Assembly: GCF_030814835.1 (NCBI RefSeq)
Contig: NZ_JAUSVS010000005.1
Coordinates: 1-64,000, forward strand
Origin: Caulobacter ginsengisoli
GTDB lineage: Bacteria > Pseudomonadota > Alphaproteobacteria > Caulobacterales > Caulobacteraceae
Length of the DNA: 64,000 bases
Reading direction: 5' to 3'
Of the stretch, positions 34,316 through 41,422 are shown one piece after another. The notes below the pieces were generated by a model. That model did no database searches. It saw only the letters and a program-made list of their open reading frames with translations, and was not told the DNA's origin. The translations under genes and the position numbers were made by a program. Within the stretch, counting starts at the first letter, position 1. The number at the start of each line of letters is the position of its first letter.

Positions 34316-34340
34316 GGAACCTGGGCGGTTCATGCTCGTT
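34316..34340 (+). promoter_or_regulatory. EcfG-type promoter, plus strand, for the OmpA-like lipoprotein gene
   Basis: GGAAC at 34316-34320, 16 bases, CGTT at 34337-34340, 76 bases before the start at 34417. A second GGAAC at 34303 has no CGTT at the right distance. Confidence 0.82.
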
Positions 34341-34416
34341 CACCCCTTGCCGCACGCCTGTGTACGGCGAACACTGGTCTGGCGCTATCGGGGCGCGGCC
34401 GGATGAGGGGACGATC

Positions 34417-34884
34417 ATGACGATGGGTGGCGCGTCTAAGGCCTTTGGCCTGCTGGCTTTGGCCTCGCTTGGCCTTACCTCGCTTGGCTTGGGAGCCTGC
34501 AACACCGTGCATCTGCCGCTGGGCCCCAAGCCTGCCGGGGTGGCCAATGTCTGCGAGGATTTCACGGTCTCGATCTATTTCGACCAAGGCGCCTATCGCC
34601 TGACCCGCGAGGGCAAGGCCGTGCTGGACAGCGCCGCCAGCCGGGCCAGGGGCTGCACCGTGGGAACCGTGCAGGTGATCGGCCTGGCCGACGCCGTCGG
34701 CGCTCCGGACGCCAACCAGCAGCTCTCCGAACGCCGCGCCGCCTCGGTGACCCAGGCCCTGAACCGCCAGGGCTTCAAGGACGTCCAGGTCACCGCCGCC
34801 GGCGAGTCCGGCGCCCAGACCATGAACGGCGCCGACCGGCCGCTGCGGCGGCGGGCGGATGTCGTGGTGCATTTGAAGAAGTAG
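34417..34884 (+). CDS. OmpA-family lipoprotein
   Basis: 155 residues. Signal peptide with lipobox LGAC (LTSLGLGACNTVHLP). A C-terminal OmpA-like peptidoglycan-binding domain follows, with FTVSIYFDQGAYRLTREGKAVLDSAASRA, then VQVIGLADAVGAPDANQQLSERRAASVTQAL and RPLRRRADVVV, which keeps the Arg of the diaminopimelate site. It probably tethers the envelope to the wall. An exact EcfG promoter makes it a stress-induced gene. Convergent with the sRNA/phyR side, separated by a family B repeat. Confidence 0.88.
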   Translation: MTMGGASKAFGLLALASLGLTSLGLGACNTVHLPLGPKPAGVANVCEDFTVSIYFDQGAYRLTREGKAVLDSAASRARGCTVGTVQVIGLADAVGAPDANQQLSERRAASVTQALNRQGFKDVQVTAAGESGAQTMNGADRPLRRRADVVVHLKK

Positions 34885-34895
34885 CGCTTGAAGCT

Positions 34896-35049
34896 CCCTT
34901 CCTCCTCGATGGAGGAAGGGTTGGGGATGGTGGTGGTGGCAGTGCGTTTCTGGAAGCACGCGGGGAGGCGTGGTCGCCCCCTGAGCCAGTCGCCCAAACA
35001 CCGAGCGCACACCACCAACCCTGCCCTTCCTCCATCGAGGAGGAAGGGT
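34896..35049. repeat. Family B palindromic repeat, copy 1 (inverted relative to copies 2 and 3)
   Basis: Each end is its own hairpin (CCCTTCCTCC-TCGA-TGGAGGAAGGG and the mirrored form). Between them GGTGGTGGTGG...CACCACC and a GCGGGGAGGCGTGGTCGCC centre are shared with copies at 44693 and 57746. It lies between the ends of the OmpA-like gene and the minus-strand sRNA. Together with the sRNA it accounts for the 356-base gap 34885-35240. Confidence 0.9.
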
Positions 35050-35060
35050 TCCAGACAACG

Positions 35061-35093
35061 AAAAAGGCCGGCCCTGACGGGACCGGCCTTTTC
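35061..35093 (-). terminator. Intrinsic terminator of the stress sRNA (bidirectional shape)
   Basis: Minus strand AAAAGGCCGGTCCC-GTCA-GGGCCGGCCTTTTT: a long GC-rich stem with A-tract before and five T after. It would also work on the plus strand for the OmpA-like gene. Confidence 0.9.
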
Positions 35094-35180
35094 CAGAACA
35101 ACCCCTGGGGAAAGGGTGCGGAGACGGCAGGCTGACTGTGGTCAGCCTCAAGTCGGGGGGGGCGTCGCCGTCTCCGCAAT
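35061..35180 (-). ncRNA. Predicted EcfG-dependent small RNA next to phyR, GsrN-like
   Basis: A non-coding transcript of about 120 nt is predicted from an exact EcfG promoter (35186-35211, minus) to a strong terminator. The 5' half folds into a 12-bp stem (35178-35167 with 35128-35117). That stem encloses an unpaired C-rich stretch (seven C in a row near 35161) and an 8-bp hairpin (AGGCTGAC-CACA-GTCAGCCT). The 3' half ends in the terminator hairpin. From memory, Caulobacter GsrN is a sigT-dependent sRNA of about 100 nt whose C-rich loop pairs with targets such as katG, and homologues often lie beside the stress locus. Identity is inferred from promoter, position and fold, not from alignment. 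Confidence 0.75.
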
Positions 35181-35185
35181 CGATA

Positions 35186-35211
35186 AACGCGCCTGCGGAG
35201 AATTTCGTTCC
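35186..35211 (-). promoter_or_regulatory. EcfG-type promoter for the sRNA
   Basis: On the minus strand: GGAAC at 35211-35207, 17 bases, CGTT at 35189-35186. It starts 30 bases after the phyR stop and points away from phyR into a stretch without any open frame. Confidence 0.8.
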
Positions 35212-35240
35212 TGTGACGCGAACTTTTTTTCGAACTTTTT

Positions 35241-36038
35241 TTAAGCCGCCGCCGCCTTCTGCCGGCGGGGGTGGAAGAACAAGGCCTGGCCGATCGCCGC
35301 CTTCACGGTTTCCGGCTGGAAGGGCTTGGTGATCAGGAAGGTCGGCTCGGGCCGCTCGCCGGTCAGCAGGCGCTCGGGGAAGGCGGTGATGAAGATCACC
35401 GGGGTGTCGTAGCGGGCCAGGATGTCCTTGACCGCGTCGATGCCCGACGAGCCGTCGGCCAGCTGGATGTCGGCCAGCACCAGGCCCGGGGCCTTGTTGG
35501 CGATGGCGTCGAGGGCCTCGGCCCGGGTGGCGGCGATGTCGACCACGTTGTGGCCCAGTTCGCGGACCAGCGCCTCGATGTCGGCGGCGATGACCGGCTC
35601 GTCCTCGATGATCAGCACATCGGTGGCCAGTTCGGCGTCGATCTCGGCCTGGGCGAGAGAAATGAGCCGTTCGACCTCGGCGAAGTCACAGCCCAGGATC
35701 TGAGCGGCCTCGGTCGGCGTAAAGCCTTCGAGCGCCGTCAGCAGAAAGGCCTGTCGCGAGCGGGGGGCGATCCTCATCAGGCGTTGCGAAGGATCGCTGT
35801 TGGTGTCGCCCTCGTCGCGGTTCTCGAGCCGGGCCCCGGTGGAGCCCCAGATGGCGTGGAACACATGATAGAGCGCAACCCGGGGAGAAAGCTGGCTGGG
35901 CAGGGTCGCCTCGCCGGCCGCCAGGGCTTCGAGCGCGATGCGCACATATTGGTCGCCGGTATTCTGGGCTCCCGTGAGGGCGCGGGCGTAGCGGCGGATA
36001 TAGGGCAGATGCGGACCTAACCGCTCGACAAGGCTCAT
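35241..36038 (-). CDS. phyR: PhyR, anti-anti-sigma response regulator of the general stress response
   Basis: 265 residues. The N-terminal half is a sigma-like domain mimicking EcfG (LVERLGPHLPYIRRYARALTGAQNTGDQYVRIALEAL; FLLTALEGFTPTEAAQILGC). The C-terminal half is a receiver (DVLIIEDEPVIAADIEALV) with phospho-acceptor Asp190 in VLADIQLADGSSG, Thr/Ser in VIFITAFPE and Lys in LITKPF. When phosphorylated, PhyR binds NepR and frees EcfG. Start at 36038. Its own exact EcfG promoter is 91 bases upstream (positive feedback). Divergent from nepR-ecfG; the predicted sRNA follows it. Confidence 0.97.
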   Translation of the reverse strand: MSLVERLGPHLPYIRRYARALTGAQNTGDQYVRIALEALAAGEATLPSQLSPRVALYHVFHAIWGSTGARLENRDEGDTNSDPSQRLMRIAPRSRQAFLLTALEGFTPTEAAQILGCDFAEVERLISLAQAEIDAELATDVLIIEDEPVIAADIEALVRELGHNVVDIAATRAEALDAIANKAPGLVLADIQLADGSSGIDAVKDILARYDTPVIFITAFPERLLTGERPEPTFLITKPFQPETVKAAIGQALFFHPRRQKAAAA

Positions 36039-36128
36039 ATACCCCTCCCTCTTAATCGGGTCTCGCAAAACACATCGCATCCGGGCAGGCGAGACCGCCC
36101 GCTCCGGGCGGCGCCCCCGCAGTCTGGA

Positions 36129-36153
36129 AACGCCGCTTTCACAATAGGGTTCC
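36129..36153 (-). promoter_or_regulatory. EcfG-type promoter for phyR
   Basis: On the minus strand: GGAAC at 36153-36149, 16 bases, CGTT at 36132-36129. Separated by 40 bases from the divergent nepR promoter. Confidence 0.85.
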
Positions 36154-36193
36154 CTCCGCACACCCGAGAATGCAAGATAAACCATCTCCCCAT

Positions 36194-36218
36194 GGAACCG
36201 GGGAACTTTGCCGGCGTT
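36194..36218 (+). promoter_or_regulatory. EcfG-type promoter for nepR-ecfG-kinase
   Basis: GGAAC at 36194-36198, 16 bases, CGTT at 36215-36218. Transcription should begin near 36225, which rules out upstream in-frame starts at 36208 and 36223 for nepR on this transcript. Confidence 0.85.
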
Positions 36219-36258
36219 GAGCATGTCTGGAAAACGACCTGAAGGGGGGCGGCCTTCC

Positions 36259-36459
36259 GTGCGCGCCGACGACATGATCAATCCCGGACCCAATGACCAA
36301 CGTCGCCGCGGCAACGATCCGCTGGATGAAGCCCGCCTGCGCCAGCGCGCCATCGGCGTGAAGCTGCGCCAGATGTTCGACGAGGTGGTCAACGAGCCCG
36401 TCCCCGACGATTTCCTCTCCATCCTGCGCCGCGCCGATGGCGAGAAGGGTGAGGGCTGA
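36259..36459 (+). CDS. nepR: NepR anti-sigma factor
   Basis: 66 residues from GTG at 36259, or 61 from ATG at 36274. The conserved NepR helix is clear: LRQRAIGVKLRQMFDEVVNEPVPDDFLSILRRAD. It holds EcfG inactive until PhyR-P binds it. I chose the GTG because AAGGGGGG lies about 9 bases before it, and because the EcfG promoter places the RNA start downstream of the earlier ATG at 36223. That earlier ATG could only be used from another promoter. ecfG starts 3 bases after the stop, giving tight stoichiometry. Confidence 0.93.
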   Translation: MRADDMINPGPNDQRRRGNDPLDEARLRQRAIGVKLRQMFDEVVNEPVPDDFLSILRRADGEKGEG

Positions 36460-36462
36460 CCC

Positions 36463-37095
36463 ATGGCGTCGACCAAGCCAAACGTGTCGGCGGACCAGGC
36501 GTCCCCGGCCGAAGAGCTTACGGGCGCCGCCCGGGACAATGTGTTCCAGCGCGAGCTGGTCAAGCTGATCCCGCACCTGCGCGCCTTCGCCCGCACCCTG
36601 ACCGGCGACGCCACCCAGGCCGACGACCTGGCCCAGGACGCCCTGATCAAGGCCTGGGACGCTCGTCTCAGCTATCAGATCGGCACCAATATGAAGGCCT
36701 GGACCTTCATGATCCTGCGCAACCAGTTCTACTCGGACAAGCGCCGGTCCTGGCGCCAGTCACAGCTGGACCAGGAGGCGGCCGAACGCACCCTGGTGGC
36801 CGTGGACGATCCCGCCGCCCCCATCGCGCTGGACGAACTGCGCCTGGCGCTGGGCATGCTGCCGCCCGAACAGCGGGAAGCCCTGATCCTGGTCGGGGCC
36901 GGCGGCTTCGCCTACGAGGAGGCGGCGGACATCTGCAACTGCGCGGTCGGCACGGTGAAGAGCCGGGTCAGCCGGGCCCGCAAGGCTCTGCAAGGCATCC
37001 TGGACGACGGCGCCTACGACCGTGACGGCAGCGCCGCGGGCGAGGCCATGGGCTCGATCCTGGCCGATGCGGAGAGGCTGAGCGCCCCGAGGTGA
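36463..37095 (+). CDS. ecfG: General stress sigma factor EcfG (SigT type)
   Basis: 210 residues, ECF group 15 sigma. Region 2: LVKLIPHLRAFARTLTGDATQADDLAQDALIKAWDAR with NMKAWTFMILRNQFYSDKRRSWR. Region 4: LGMLPPEQREALILVGAGGFAYEEAADICNCAVGTVKSRVSRARKAL. These are the signatures of Caulobacter SigT/EcfG. It recognises GGAAC-N16/17-CGTT, which occurs eight times nearby, including before its own operon. The stop overlaps the kinase start (GTGA). Confidence 0.96.
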   Translation: MASTKPNVSADQASPAEELTGAARDNVFQRELVKLIPHLRAFARTLTGDATQADDLAQDALIKAWDARLSYQIGTNMKAWTFMILRNQFYSDKRRSWRQSQLDQEAAERTLVAVDDPAAPIALDELRLALGMLPPEQREALILVGAGGFAYEEAADICNCAVGTVKSRVSRARKALQGILDDGAYDRDGSAAGEAMGSILADAERLSAPR

Positions 37096-38810
37096 AGTCG
37101 CTCAGACGGCCGCGCTGGGGGCCCGCGACCACCATCCGCGTCCGTCTGGGTCTGGCCCTGGCCCTGGCGCTGCTGCCCGTCCTCGTGCTGGGGGCGGCGC
37201 AGTCGGTGCTGTCGTTCAATCACGAGACCCAGGAAGCCAAGAGCGCCCTGCAGGCGGCCGCCCAGCGCAGCGCCGCCACCACCAAGGCCAGGATGGAGTC
37301 CGCCGGTGTGCTGCTGGAGACCCTGTCGCCAGGCTCGGTGGGGCTGAACTGCGCCCACCTGCTGCACGATATTTCCCAGCGGCTGCCGGGCTACGCCAAC
37401 CTGATCCGCTTCGACGCCAACGGCCGGGTGGTCTGCGCGGCCGAGAGCGTGCCGGCCGATCCGCAGCGCCGCAACCGGCCCTGGTTCGCCCGCCTGCCCA
37501 GCGAGGCCAGCATGACCCTGGTCAGCCGGCCGGGGATCGCCTACGCCCGCGAGCCGGCCATCCTGGCCGCCGTGCGCTCTACCCGTCCGGACGGCTCGTT
37601 CGACGGGGCCCTGGCGGCGGTGATCCCGCTGACCAGCCTGCGGCCCGAACTGGACGATCCCGGCCTGCCGGCCGACGCCGAGGTGGCCATCGCCGACCGC
37701 GCCGGCCAGGTGCTGAGCGCCACCCGGCTCAAGGCCTTCCCCAACCTGCCCGCCGCCTGGACCGAGAAGGCGCTGAAGAGCAACGGCGTCATGGCCTACG
37801 CCCGCGACCGCGAAGGGCGCATGCGGGTCTTCTCCATCGCCCCGCTGGTGGGCGATGAGCTGTTCGTCGTGTTGTCGGCCCCCAGCCAGGGCCTGATCTC
37901 CTGGGCGCAGTTGAACCCGCTGTCGGGGGTGGTGTTCCCGCTGCTGGCCTTCCTGCTGGCCCTGGTGACGGTGATGCTGGTGACCGAGCAGGCGGTGATC
38001 CGCTGGATCGCCTATCTGCAGCGGGTGGCGGCCATCTATGCCCGCGGCCGCTTCACCGTCCGCCCGCTGGCCGCCGAGCGCGCCCCGCCGGAAATCCGCG
38101 ACCTGGCCGAGACCCTCGACGCCATGGCCGCCACCATCGTCGCCCGCGACAGCTCGCTGCATGACAGCCTGGCCCACAAGGACAGCCTGATGCGCGAGAT
38201 CCATCACCGGGTGAAGAACAACCTGCAGGTCATCTCCTCGCTGCTCAGCATGCAGGAGCGCTCGCTGAGCGACCCGGCCGCCCGCCAGGCGATGAGCGAC
38301 ACCCGCCAGCGGATCACCGCGCTGGCCCTCATCTATCGCGCCCTCTACCAGGGCCCGGACCTCAAGCGCGTCGACCTGGGCCCGTTCCTCGAGGAGCTGA
38401 CCGCCCAACTGCTGGTCGGCGAGATGGCTCCGCACCCGACCATCGCCACCGAGATGCACGCCGACCCGCTGATCATCGACCCGGACAAGCTGGCGCCCCT
38501 GGCCCTGTTCTCGGTCGAGGCCATCACCAACGCCCAGAAGCATGGCCTGTCGGCCCGGGGCGGGCTGCTCAGGGTCGAGTTCTGCGTGATGGGGCCCGAG
38601 GCCGAGCTGATCATCAGCGACGATGGCGGGACCAGCCGCGGGGCGCAGGCCACACCGGCCGAGGCGGTCGAGCGCAAGGGGGTGGGCCGCACCCTGATGA
38701 CCGCCTTTGCCCGCCAGCTACGCGGCCGGGTGGTGGTCGAGGCCAACGACTTCGGCGGCCTGACCGCCCGCCTGACCTTCCCGACCCCGGAAGCCGGAAC
38801 CGACCTGTGA
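37092..38810 (+). CDS. phyK: Membrane sensor histidine kinase of the HisKA_2/HWE type (PhyK-like)
   Basis: 572 residues, GTG start overlapping the ecfG stop. Helix 1 at about 18-36 (LGLALALALLPVLVLGAAQ) is followed by a periplasmic sensor of about 230 residues with a dCache-like pattern (LIRFDANGRVVCAAES, RNRPWFARL). Helix 2 is at about 278-300 (VVFPLLAFLLALVTVMLVTEQ), then a HAMP-like linker. The kinase core has phospho-His at about 372 in REIHHRVKNNLQVISSLLSMQ, and the ATPase domain has FSVEAITNAQKHGL. In Caulobacter the kinase beside sigT phosphorylates PhyR; position and architecture agree. Confidence 0.92.
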   Translation: MKSLRRPRWGPATTIRVRLGLALALALLPVLVLGAAQSVLSFNHETQEAKSALQAAAQRSAATTKARMESAGVLLETLSPGSVGLNCAHLLHDISQRLPGYANLIRFDANGRVVCAAESVPADPQRRNRPWFARLPSEASMTLVSRPGIAYAREPAILAAVRSTRPDGSFDGALAAVIPLTSLRPELDDPGLPADAEVAIADRAGQVLSATRLKAFPNLPAAWTEKALKSNGVMAYARDREGRMRVFSIAPLVGDELFVVLSAPSQGLISWAQLNPLSGVVFPLLAFLLALVTVMLVTEQAVIRWIAYLQRVAAIYARGRFTVRPLAAERAPPEIRDLAETLDAMAATIVARDSSLHDSLAHKDSLMREIHHRVKNNLQVISSLLSMQERSLSDPAARQAMSDTRQRITALALIYRALYQGPDLKRVDLGPFLEELTAQLLVGEMAPHPTIATEMHADPLIIDPDKLAPLALFSVEAITNAQKHGLSARGGLLRVEFCVMGPEAELIISDDGGTSRGAQATPAEAVERKGVGRTLMTAFARQLRGRVVVEANDFGGLTARLTFPTPEAGTDL

Positions 38811-38820
38811 GGCTGGCGTT
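38796..38820 (+). promoter_or_regulatory. EcfG-type promoter for the entericidin-like gene
   Basis: GGAAC at 38796-38800, 16 bases, CGTT at 38817-38820, 43 bases before the start at 38863. It overlaps the phyK stop codon. Confidence 0.82.
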
Positions 38821-38862
38821 GTTATGACGCCGCGGCTCTGCCGCCTCTAGGAGTCATAAACC

Positions 38863-39003
38863 ATGCGCAAGCTGATCCTGCTGGCCATCGTCGCCGCTGG
38901 CCTCGCCACCACCGCCTGCAACACCGTCAAGGGTGCGGGCCAAGACGTCCAAGCCGCCGGCGCCGCCGTCAGCGACACCGCCGAAGACGCCAAGCCGAAG
39001 TAG
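38863..39003 (+). CDS. Entericidin A/B-like small lipoprotein
   Basis: 46 residues: MRKLILLAIVAAGLATTAC gives a signal and lipobox with Cys19. A short tail NTVKGAGQDVQAAG and SDTAEDAKPK follows, matching the EcnA/EcnB antidote/toxin lipoprotein family (CNTVxGxGxDVxxxG). CTCTAGGAG lies 9 bases before the ATG. The gene has its own exact EcfG promoter and an intrinsic terminator, so it is a discrete stress-induced unit. Entericidins in E. coli are stationary-phase lipoproteins. Confidence 0.9.
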   Translation: MRKLILLAIVAAGLATTACNTVKGAGQDVQAAGAAVSDTAEDAKPK

Positions 39004-39027
39004 GGCTGGCCGTCAGATCCGAACGAA

Positions 39028-39053
39028 GGGGCCCTGCGCAAGCGGGGCCTTTC
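39028..39053 (+). terminator. Intrinsic terminator after the entericidin-like gene
   Basis: GGCCCTGC-GCAA-GCGGGGCC with one T-G wobble, then TTTCT. Confidence 0.8.
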
Positions 39054-39059
39054 TCGTAT

Positions 39060-39290
39060 TCCGCCCCCGGCGGGGGCGGACGACCGCGCCAGAGCGCGGT
39101 CCGGTGGGGGTTTCCCAAGCCGTGCGGTGGTCAGACGTGACTGACTGAAGCCTGTAAGCCAGGCGCCAACACAAGGGCGGGTGAGACCCCGCCCTTGTCG
39201 CCGCACGGCTTCCGAAACCCTCACCTGGCTGCCCACGGGCGCGCTGCATGCGCGCCTCGGGGCGGCCGTCCGCCCCCGCCGGGGGCGGAG
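39060..39290. repeat. Family A palindromic repeat, copy 3
   Basis: TCCGCCCCCGGCGGGGGCGG left arm and GCCCCCGCCGGGGGCGGAG right arm. Inner GTGGGGGTTTCCCAAGCCGTGCGG pairs with CCGCACGGCTTCCGAAACCCTCAC. It lies between the convergent entericidin and P450 genes and ends 3 bases from the P450 stop. Confidence 0.9.
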
Positions 39291-39293
39291 TGC

Positions 39294-40589
39294 TCAACTC
39301 ATCTCGTACTTGATCGGCAGCGTCTTGGGCCCGCTGACGAAGTTCGCCTGGCTCATCCTCGGCTCGCCGGCCAGTTCCAGGCTCTTCAGCCGGGGCAGCA
39401 GTTCCTCGAACAGGATGCGCATCTCCATCTTGGCCAGGTGCTGGCCCAGGCACACATGCGCCCCATAGCCGAAAGCCAGGTGCTTGCCGCTGGTGCGGTC
39501 GGCGCGGAAGGCGTCGGGGTCTTCGAACACCTCTTCGTCGCGGTTGCCCGACGGATAGGCCAGCCACAGCCAGTCGCCCTTGGCGATCTTGCGGCCGCCG
39601 ATCTCGGTGTCCTCGGTGGCAGAGCGCATGAAGTGCTTGACCGGGGTGGTCCAGCGGATGGCCTCGTCGACCAGCCCGGGGATCAGGCTCGGGTCGGCCT
39701 TGACCTTGGCGAACTGGTCGGGGTTCTGGGCCAGGCCCCAGATGGCGCCCGCCGTCGAGGATGAGGTGGTGTCGTGGCCGGCGGTGGCGACGATGACATA
39801 GTAGCTCATCGCCTCGAAGTCGTTGATCGGCTCGCCGTCCAGCTTGCCGTTGGCGATGACGCTGGCCAGGTCGCCCTGCGGCTCAGCCTTGCGCGCGTCG
39901 GTGATGCCTTTGAAATACATGAAGAAGTCGGCGATCACCCCCTGCATCTGGGCCATGGCGTCCTTGTTGTCCATCATCTCCTGGCGGCCGCGGTTCAGCT
40001 CCGGATCCTGGGCCCCGAACAGCTCCTGGGTCAGGCGCAGCATGCGCGGCTCGTCCTCGGGCGGCACCCCCAGGATCTCCATGATCACCCGCAGCGGATA
40101 GTAGAGGGCGATCTCGTTGACGAAGTCGCACTGGCCGCCCAGTTCCGCCATGCGGTCGACGTGCTGGCGGGCGATCTCGCGGATGCGGTCCTCCAGCTTG
40201 CGGATGTTCTGGGGCAGGAACCAGGCCTGGGTCATCACGCGATATTTCGGGTGATCGGGGGCGTCCATCTGCACCAGGGTGCGCACCAGGTGCGGGCTGC
40301 CGCCGGTCATCTGGCGGACCAGCCGGTCGCCTTCCAGGGTGGTGAAGGTGGTGGCCTGGTCGCCGGAGTGGAACAGGTCGTTCTGCCGGCTGATCTCCAG
40401 GATGTCGGCGTGCCGGGTGACGATCCAGAACGGCTTGACCCCTTCCAGCTCGGCCCTGCCCAGCGGATTGTTGGCCCGCAGCCATTTGAAGGCGTCATAG
40501 ACGCTGTTGTCGGCATAGGCCTTGGGATCGACGGCTTTGATGGCGATCTCGTCGGGGATGCGTTCGGGCGCGAGCGTGGCGGTGGTCAT
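39294..40589 (-). CDS. Cytochrome P450
   Basis: 431-residue soluble bacterial P450. The I-helix oxygen-activation motif is ATAGHDTTSSST, the ExxR motif is DEAIRW, and the heme-binding loop is FGYGAHVCLGQHLAKME with Cys as the iron ligand. HPKYRVMTQAWFLPQ is also typical. Electron donors (ferredoxin and reductase) are not adjacent. The length and LVRTLVQMDAPDHPKYR segment recall steroid or fatty-acid hydroxylating CYPs of this class; the substrate is unknown. Last in a minus-strand run behind the sulfotransferase-like gene. Confidence 0.93.
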   Translation of the reverse strand: MTTATLAPERIPDEIAIKAVDPKAYADNSVYDAFKWLRANNPLGRAELEGVKPFWIVTRHADILEISRQNDLFHSGDQATTFTTLEGDRLVRQMTGGSPHLVRTLVQMDAPDHPKYRVMTQAWFLPQNIRKLEDRIREIARQHVDRMAELGGQCDFVNEIALYYPLRVIMEILGVPPEDEPRMLRLTQELFGAQDPELNRGRQEMMDNKDAMAQMQGVIADFFMYFKGITDARKAEPQGDLASVIANGKLDGEPINDFEAMSYYVIVATAGHDTTSSSTAGAIWGLAQNPDQFAKVKADPSLIPGLVDEAIRWTTPVKHFMRSATEDTEIGGRKIAKGDWLWLAYPSGNRDEEVFEDPDAFRADRTSGKHLAFGYGAHVCLGQHLAKMEMRILFEELLPRLKSLELAGEPRMSQANFVSGPKTLPIKYEMS

Positions 40590-40644
40590 GGCTGGGTCTC
40601 CCTGACCCGAACCATGCCGCCATGACGTGGGGGAAGAAAAGACC

Positions 40645-41421
40645 TTAGGCCGGCTTCCGCGCCCGCTCATAAAGCTCCAGGTCGCGGGCGTAGAGCCGGT
40701 CGACCAGCCGCCGCTCGGCCGCGCTGATGTCGAGCTGCTCGACCTGGCCGGTGGTGTTGCTGCGGCCGAAGACCAGCGGCTTGCCGACCCGTTCGGAAAC
40801 CCGTCTGGCGAAAGCCTCGCTCTCTTCCAGCACGCCCCAGTCCCACAGGCTGGCGGCCAGGTGCGCCTCCAGATCGGCGCCGGGGGTCCAGCCGACATAG
40901 GCGCTGGCGAGGTCGGCGAAGGCCTGGGGGTGTTGCAGCTGGTAGCTGAGGAAGCCCTCGAAATCGAAGCGGCCGGCGATCTTGGCGGCGATGTGGGAGT
41001 CGAACCGCTGCCAGGGCCTGCGCCTGAGATAGCCGGCCCGGGCGTAGTTGTAGTCGCTGCGGGCCCGCTCGCCCGGTTCGCGCAGCAGAGTGACGAACCG
41101 CACGGGTCTGGAAAGGCCGTCGCGCATGGTGGCGTAGTCGGCATGGCCGCCGATCAGCAGATCGCCGGGCCGGGCGGCGGCCTCGATCTTCGCCAGGGCG
41201 GCCGGCAGGCTGGCGGTCCCATAGCGCTTCATCAGGTTCTGAGTCTGCGAGCGGCGCAGGCGAAAGGCCTGCCAGCGGCTGATCAGCGCCTCGCGCCGCA
41301 TCGTATCGGGGACATAGTGCTGAGGGCGATCCGCGAAGGCCTCGGCGGCCAGGCGGCTCAGCGACTTGCTGCCGCTCTTGGGCACCCGGACGACGAGGAC
41401 AAGGGGCTCTTCAGCCCCCAT
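40645..41421 (-). CDS. Sulfotransferase-like protein
   Basis: 258 residues. The PAPS-binding start is visible in LVVRVPKSGSKSLSRLA (5'-phosphosulfate loop PKSGxxxL). The 3'-phosphate motif is in RFVTLLREPGERARSDYNYAR. This spacing fits Golgi/heparan-type sulfotransferases as found in bacteria. The acceptor is unknown. The start is one base from the cheR stop, so it is probably cotranscribed with cheY and cheR, an uncommon setting. It could modify a surface glycan or lipid. Confidence 0.78.
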   Translation of the reverse strand: MGAEEPLVLVVRVPKSGSKSLSRLAAEAFADRPQHYVPDTMRREALISRWQAFRLRRSQTQNLMKRYGTASLPAALAKIEAAARPGDLLIGGHADYATMRDGLSRPVRFVTLLREPGERARSDYNYARAGYLRRRPWQRFDSHIAAKIAGRFDFEGFLSYQLQHPQAFADLASAYVGWTPGADLEAHLAASLWDWGVLEESEAFARRVSERVGKPLVFGRSNTTGQVEQLDISAAERRLVDRLYARDLELYERARKPA

Positions 41422-41422
41422 T

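Noticed and set aside
34303..34330. Second GGAAC at 34303 with GTT at 34328
   Set aside because: Spacer of 20 bases is too long for EcfG; the GGAAC at 34316 fits exactly.
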